Positions 55,072 through 64,000 of a stretch of DNA of 64,000 bases are shown here, piece after piece. Made by a program: the position numbers and the translations under genes. This stretch comes from Methyloprofundus sedimenti (GTDB lineage Bacteria; Pseudomonadota; Gammaproteobacteria; Methylococcales; Methylomonadaceae), in contig NZ_LPUF01000002.1 of assembly GCF_002072955.1 (NCBI RefSeq), positions 327,349 to 391,348 on the forward strand, in the 5' to 3' direction. Within the stretch, counting starts at the first letter, position 1. Every line of letters starts with the position of its first letter. Below the pieces are notes generated by a model that saw only the letters and a list, made by a program, of their open reading frames with translations, made no database searches and had not been told where the DNA came from.

Positions 55072-57636
55072 TTACAGCGTTTGCTTTAAAACGTAAAGAA
55101 AGTCTAGTGCCTGACGAGGCGTTAACTCATCAGGCACGAGTTTTTCCAACAATTCAATCGCAGGATGCGGCTCATTAATGGCAAACAAATCTAATTGCGT
55201 GCTACCTATCTCTGTCTGCTGCTCTTTATAGGCAGATGTCTCTAAATGTCTTAATTTCAGCTTGGCCTGTTCAATAACCGTTTTCGGCACACCCGCTAAA
55301 GCAGCGACTTGTAAGCCATAACTTTGACTTGCAGCGCCCTCTTTTACCGTATGTAAAAAAACAATTTTATCACCATGCTCCATGGCATCTAAATGGATGT
55401 TATGAATCACACTTTGTTCTTCAGGCAAACTTGTCAGTTCAAAATAATGCGTCGCAAATAAAGTAAAAGCATGAATCTCTTTAGCCAGATAATCGGCGCA
55501 TGCCCAGGCAAGTGATAAGCCATCAAAGGTACTGGTACCGCGTCCTATTTCATCCATCAAAATCAAACTATTTGCCGTGGCATTATGCAAGATATTCGCT
55601 GTTTCGGACATTTCCACCATAAAAGTCGAACGCCCACTGGTTAAGTCATCAGACGCCCCGATCCGGGTGAAAATCTTGTCAATTGGCCCGCATTCTAATT
55701 TACTTGCCGGAGCAAAACACCCTATATGTGCAATCAAGACAATCAATGCAGCCTGGCGCATATAAGTTGATTTCCCCCCCATATTTGGCCCGGTAATAAT
55801 CAGCATATGGCGTTCATCATTAAAATCCAGATCATTGACAACAAAGGGAATATCCGATACCTGCTCAACAACTAGATGTCTCCCTGCTGCTATGCTGATT
55901 CCTCTTTCTTTGCGCAATACGGGACGGATTAAATTCAAACTACTAGTCCGCTGTGCAAAATTTACCAAAACATCCAGTTCCGCCAGTGCCAGAGCAGAGG
56001 CTTGTATAGGAATCAGAATCGTAGCAATAGCATCCAATAATTCGTCGTAAAGCTTCTTCTCAAAGGCTAATGACTTTTCCTTGGCGCTCAAGATAGTATC
56101 TTCAAATTCTTTTAATTCGCTGGTAAAAAATCGCTCTGCATTTTTAAGCGTTTGTTTGCGTATATACGTATCTGGTACATCATCAGATTGTGAGCGTGGG
56201 ATTTCAATATAATAGCCATGTACACGGTTATATTTTATTCTTAAGGTCGCTATTCCGGTTTTTTCCTTTTCACGACTTTCCATATCACACAGAAATTGAT
56301 TGGCATTTTGACTAAGATTACGTAGGTCATCCAATTCCTGGCGATAGCCCGGTGCAATAACTCCTCCATCCCGAATCAATACTGGCGGGTTATCGATAAT
56401 AGCTCGTTGCAATAAAGCTAAAAAATCAGGATGCTCACCGATGCGAGTAGCTAACTCATTAATCTGACTACACTCAGAATCTGCTATTTGTCCCTGTAAG
56501 CCAGGCAAGGCGGCAAAGGTATCGCGTAATACCAACAAATCTCGTGGCCGTGCTGATTTTAGAGCGATGCGCGAACTAATCCGTTCTATATCTCCTACAG
56601 CGCGTAATTTTTCACGTACATCTTCATATAAACTATTACTTAACAATGCATCTACACAATCATAGCGATTATTTAAAATAGCCTGATCACGTAATGGCTG
56701 ATTAAGCCAACGACGCAAGCAACGACTACCCATCGCTGTAACCGTTTTATCCAGAACGCCAAGCAGGGTATATTGAATTTGCCCTGAGGGATGATAATCA
56801 AGTTCTAAATTACGTCGACTGGAAGCATCTAATAAGATACTATCATCACTGCTTTCAACGCGAATGCCTTGTATGTGCGGCAATGCGCTTTGCTGAGTAT
56901 CTTTTACATATTGCAATAAACACCCCGCCGCTGAAATACCCGCGGTTAAATGCTCACAACCAAAGCCTTTCAGGTCATGCGTGTTAAATTGCTTTAATAT
57001 TAACTTCCTGGCACTGGTTTCCTCAAAATGCCAGGATGGACGCCGGGTTAAGCCTTTACGTTCTTTAATTATTGCAGGTAATAACCAATCCTCATTGAAT
57101 AATAATTCCGCTGGATTTAAGCGCTCGATTTCACTCAACAACTCATCAGTAGAGTTAACCTGCAATAATACAAATCGCCCGCTAGTCAAATCAAGACAGG
57201 CAATGCCATAGACTTTTGCAAAGTAAATAGCAACTAATAAATTATCCTTTCGCTCCTCTAATAAAGCCTCTTCAGTCACTGTTCCTGGTGTGACAATGCG
57301 CACAACCCGACGTTCGACCGGTCCTTTTGATGTGGCAGGATCACCTATCTGTTCACATATCGCAACCGACTCACCTAACTTTATCAGTTTAGCGATATAC
57401 CCTTCTGCTGCATGATAAGGTAAGCCACACATGGGAATAGGAGATCCAACTGAATGTCCTCTAGCCGTTAAAGTAATACTTAAAAGCTCAGCAGCTTTTT
57501 TGGCATCATCAAAAAATAATTCATAGAAATCGCCCATACGATAAAACACCAAAGTATCTTGATAATCAGCCTTGATACGAAAATATTGCTGCATCATGGG
57601 GGTATGAACTTTAGGTTGATCGGCTATCTCTGTCAT
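55072..57636 (-). CDS. mutS: DNA mismatch repair protein MutS
   Basis: 854 residues (E. coli 853). Domain I mismatch-recognition motif ([17 protein letters not shown] with the Phe-x-Glu-type element), connector and core domains, clamp, and the ABC-type ATPase with Walker [14 protein letters not shown], Walker [17 protein letters not shown] and ATHYFELT. It starts mismatch repair by recognising base mispairs. Complete and without defects. Confidence 0.97.
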   Translation of the reverse strand: MTEIADQPKVHTPMMQQYFRIKADYQDTLVFYRMGDFYELFFDDAKKAAELLSITLTARGHSVGSPIPMCGLPYHAAEGYIAKLIKLGESVAICEQIGDPATSKGPVERRVVRIVTPGTVTEEALLEERKDNLLVAIYFAKVYGIACLDLTSGRFVLLQVNSTDELLSEIERLNPAELLFNEDWLLPAIIKERKGLTRRPSWHFEETSARKLILKQFNTHDLKGFGCEHLTAGISAAGCLLQYVKDTQQSALPHIQGIRVESSDDSILLDASSRRNLELDYHPSGQIQYTLLGVLDKTVTAMGSRCLRRWLNQPLRDQAILNNRYDCVDALLSNSLYEDVREKLRAVGDIERISSRIALKSARPRDLLVLRDTFAALPGLQGQIADSECSQINELATRIGEHPDFLALLQRAIIDNPPVLIRDGGVIAPGYRQELDDLRNLSQNANQFLCDMESREKEKTGIATLRIKYNRVHGYYIEIPRSQSDDVPDTYIRKQTLKNAERFFTSELKEFEDTILSAKEKSLAFEKKLYDELLDAIATILIPIQASALALAELDVLVNFAQRTSSLNLIRPVLRKERGISIAAGRHLVVEQVSDIPFVVNDLDFNDERHMLIITGPNMGGKSTYMRQAALIVLIAHIGCFAPASKLECGPIDKIFTRIGASDDLTSGRSTFMVEMSETANILHNATANSLILMDEIGRGTSTFDGLSLAWACADYLAKEIHAFTLFATHYFELTSLPEEQSVIHNIHLDAMEHGDKIVFLHTVKEGAASQSYGLQVAALAGVPKTVIEQAKLKLRHLETSAYKEQQTEIGSTQLDLFAINEPHPAIELLEKLVPDELTPRQALDFLYVLKQTL

Positions 57637-57933
57637 GAATAATTTTTAGAAATGAACTGGAAACTTTGCTTAGGGAAAAATTGATATAACACTCGTTAGC
57701 CATTTACCACGTGGCAAAAGCTTAACCTGACTCGCTCCAACACTCTACACCTCGGAACGATTTGCATTAAAAATCTTAAATAACCTGTAATTTGGAAGCG
57801 CGGACGGCACCTCTACTTTAGGCGTGCAGAGTCTCTGCACTGCTAAGATAACTAGTGTGCTATGCATATTCCGTCTTTATTGTTGTTAAATACCTAAGCG
57901 CTTTAGGTTTAATTGTACCGCAAAGTAGCAGGC
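57637..57933. other. Intergenic region between mutS and 5S rRNA
   Basis: No gene or RNA gene seen. It includes the promoter side of mutS (leftward) and the end of the rRNA operon. Confidence 0.5.
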
Positions 57934-57970
57934 AAAAAAAAACCCAAACTGTTTAGAGTTTGGGTTTTAG
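57934..57970 (-). terminator. Rho-independent terminator of the rRNA operon
   Basis: AAACCCAAAC and its complement GTTTGGGTTT form a stem with a short loop, followed on the minus strand by a run of T. It lies just downstream of the 5S gene. Confidence 0.93.
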
Positions 57971-57979
57971 AATTAAGAG

Positions 57980-58096
57980 CTTGGCAATTCCCTACTTTCA
58001 CATGGATAAATCCACACTATCATCGGCACTAAGCGGTTTCACTTCCGAGTTCGAGATGGGATCGGGTGGTTCACGCTCGCTATGGTCACCAAGCAA
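57980..58096 (-). rRNA. rrf: 5S ribosomal RNA
   Basis: The sequence read on the minus strand begins TTGCTTGGTGACCATAGCG and includes the conserved CCCGATCCCATCTCGAACTC and GGAAGTGAAACCGCTTAG blocks, ending GGGAATTGCCAAG. About 117 bases, the expected length. It follows 23S by about 165 bases. Confidence 0.95.
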
Positions 58097-58260
58097 TCGG
58101 TGTTAATTGACTACTCCTTAGTATGAGTATCAATCGTCTCTCCTTTAACTTTACAGTTAAAGCATTGGAAATCTGTGCTGTCTGAGTTTAAATGTCGTTC
58201 TCTTACAGTAAAAACGTGTTGTCTGCTTTTGATATAAAGCCAAACGTATTTGGTGTTATA

Positions 58261-61147
<2,887 letters not shown>

Positions 61148-61400
61148 ATATAACCCAAATACGTCTTACACGCCTCTTGCGAGGCTTTTCGATCGCTTGA
61201 ATTATATGTCAGCTGACATTTTCGCTTTTTCTGCTTGAGAACTCATTTATTTCTTTTTCTCTTCACTTGCGTGAAAAGTCTATTTCTTAAACTCGTTTGA
61301 AACTTTTAGTTCGCTTATTTTTTATGTGTTGTCTTCTATTGTTAAAATAGTTAACATCGCATAATCCATAAACTTTCTTTAGTTTACTTTACAGATTTCC

Positions 61401-61417
61401 AAATTGTTAAAGAGCTT
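61401..61417 (-). promoter_or_regulatory. boxA antitermination site in the 16S-23S spacer
   Basis: AAGCTCTTTAACAATTT on the minus strand matches the rRNA boxA consensus. It lies between tRNA-Ala and 23S, where Nus-factor loading prevents premature termination. Confidence 0.8.
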
Positions 61418-61518
61418 ATTAGTTTAATCAACTAATTCTATAAATTCTCTCCGCAAGCCGTCTGCTTGCGTTTAAAGTTTATAGAATTAATTATTAGCTA
61501 ATTCGTTTTATCGAGTGA

Positions 61519-61593
61519 TGGTGGAGCCAGGGAGGATCGAACTCCGACCTCCTGCGTGCAAGGCAGGCGCTCTCCCAGCTGAGCTATGGCCCC
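61519..61593 (-). tRNA. tRNA-Ala (anticodon TGC)
   Basis: The minus-strand sequence starts GGGGCCATAGCTCAGCTGG, has anticodon loop CTTGCAC (TGC) and ends in CCA. It is 75 bases rather than the usual 76: the T stem reads CGGAG/CTCCC where GGGAG/CTCCC would pair fully, so a G of a short G run is missing. Confidence 0.93.
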
Positions 61594-61763
61594 ATGACTG
61601 GTTTGTGGGCTTTTTACGTCCCTTTTAAGTCTAGTCCGTTATAAAGTAATGCGTTTCTTCATCGCTTTATAGCTTACTAGTATTTTGTGCCAGACAAGGT
61701 CATAATGTGACCATGTACGTGTAAAGTACATGTTGCATTATTTAACGCAGGATAGCGCAAAAT

Positions 61764-61838
61764 TGGTGGTCTGGGTGGATTCGAACCACCGACCTCACCC
61801 TTATCAGGGGTGCGCTCTACCAACTGAGCTACAGACCC
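61764..61838 (-). tRNA. tRNA-Ile (anticodon GAT)
   Basis: The minus-strand sequence starts GGGTCTGTAGCTCAGTTGG, has CTGATAA in the anticodon loop and ends in CCA. It is 75 bases: the 3' acceptor strand reads CAGACC before ACCA, one base short of the CAGACCC needed to pair with GGGTCTG. Confidence 0.93.
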
Positions 61839-61918
61839 AATTAGTGCTTTTAAGGTCAGTCTCGATTTCTTTGATCAAATAATTTGTTGTGGATACTCAT
61901 ACAGCATTGCATGCTTTG

Positions 61919-63442
<1,524 letters not shown>

Positions 63443-63598
63443 AAATCATTTTGTGACATCATCAGATGTGTCACCAATCTTTGGTTCGATTGTCAGAATT
63501 TACGTTTTGTTACTCGAAAGTAACGGTAGATTCTTATATCGATTATCTTTATCATGCTAATAATCTCTACAAGCACCCACACAAATTATTTTGATCAT

Positions 63599-63613
63599 AT
63601 TTTTAAAGAGCCC
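63599..63613 (-). promoter_or_regulatory. Leader boxA site of the rRNA operon
   Basis: GGGCTCTTTAAAAAT on the minus strand resembles boxA of rRNA leaders and lies about 160 bases upstream of 16S. Confidence 0.65.
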
Positions 63614-63645
63614 AGAGCGATGAATCAGCCCTGCTGAGTTAGACT

Positions 63646-63673
63646 ATTTTACAGAGTCTAAACTCGTTGTCAA
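63646..63673 (-). promoter_or_regulatory. rRNA operon promoter P2 (sigma-70 type)
   Basis: TTGACA (63673-63668) and TAAAAT (63651-63646) on the minus strand, spacing 16, about 30 bases before boxA. An AT-rich stretch upstream could act as UP element. Confidence 0.75.
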
Positions 63674-63801
63674 TGTTTATTTTCAAGTCTTTTCGGCGGT
63701 AAACCGGAATGATTGCTCATTCCCGTACATCCAAAAAACACTTAAAACCAACACTAACCGAACCCGAAGATCCGTCCTCAACTCTCGTTAAGGAGCCGAC
63801 C

Positions 63802-63828
63802 ATTATAACGTTCTTTTTATTCCGTCAA
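63802..63828 (-). promoter_or_regulatory. rRNA operon promoter P1 (sigma-70 type)
   Basis: TTGACG (63828-63823) and TATAAT (63807-63802) on the minus strand with 15-base spacing. The second upstream promoter of the rRNA operon, in tandem with the one at 63646-63673. A GC-rich discriminator (GGTCGGC) follows, as in stringent-controlled promoters. Confidence 0.7.
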
Positions 63829-64000
63829 GCTTTTATTTTTTCTTTTCCAGTCCGGCCTAAATCGCTTCAGCCGCGCCTCAGAAAGTCTAAAAACAACCGC
63901 CCAGAGAACAATCAGCATCCGCTAAACCAAACCCGCCTAACACTCAATAGCGTTGAACAGCCGGCTATATACATCCACTTCCCCTACCGTCAACACTTTA
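63829..64000. other. Upstream flank of the rRNA operon
   Basis: No gene seen. AT-rich block next to the promoter could be an UP element; the rest is unremarkable. Confidence 0.4.

Overview
The window looks like chromosomal DNA of a moderately AT-rich gammaproteobacterium. The rRNA operon has the 16S-tRNA-Ile-tRNA-Ala-23S-5S order, and xseB-ispA, parE and mutS are of gammaproteobacterial type. The 16S sequence and the mix of genes would fit a Methylococcales-like (methanotroph-type) lineage, but that is an inference from reading, not a database match.

Region 1 (1-7.3 kb) is a tight plus-strand lipid-modification operon: the end of a fatty-acid desaturase, an FAD oxidoreductase, DUF1365, a cyclopropane-fatty-acid-synthase-type methyltransferase, DUF2878, DUF1295, a second CFA-type methyltransferase and an orphan sensor histidine kinase. 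Region 2 (7.4-12.4 kb) adds light-sensing genes: a BLUF domain fused to a PsiE-like membrane domain, a DUF523-DUF1722 protein, an SRPBCC protein and a short LOV photoreceptor, followed by a sterol-desaturase-family enzyme. Together they suggest a light or photo-oxidative-stress membrane island.

Region 3 (12.5-35.6 kb) is a biosynthetic cluster resembling aryl-polyene (APE/xanthomonadin-like) loci. It has an MMPL exporter, a LolA-like carrier, a COG4648 membrane protein, two carrier proteins, a glycosyltransferase, two acyltransferases, two AMP-ligases (one fused to a hotdog dehydratase), a dehydratase and a ketoreductase. It also carries a condensation-superfamily protein, three halogenase-family flavoproteins with a WxWxIP motif, another FAD oxidoreductase, a CrtI/CrtISO-like flavoprotein and a TSUP transporter. 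No ketosynthase is present, which is the most unusual feature. Two divergent operons share a promoter region at 24.7-24.9 kb that contains a perfect inverted repeat. A REP-associated transposase gene (RAYT) flanked by two REP-like palindromes lies inside the cluster and is broken by an ISL3-family insertion.

Region 4 (35.7-43.7 kb) holds tandem small secreted proteins, a DUF389 membrane protein, a cupin, ispA, xseB, parE and a decayed vapBC-type toxin-antitoxin locus. Region 5 (43.77-48.97 kb) is a three-level nest: an IS30 element inside a single-transposase IS66-like element inside a classical IS66 (tnpA-tnpB-tnpC), with target duplications visible at every level. Region 6 (49-57.6 kb) carries a PNPOx-like protein, a SdiA-regulated-type propeller, a PhoPQ-like two-component system with a PepSY protein and a His-rich secreted protein, a CvfB-like S1 protein and mutS. 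Region 7 (57.9-63.8 kb) is the rRNA operon on the minus strand with its terminator, boxA elements and two tandem promoters.
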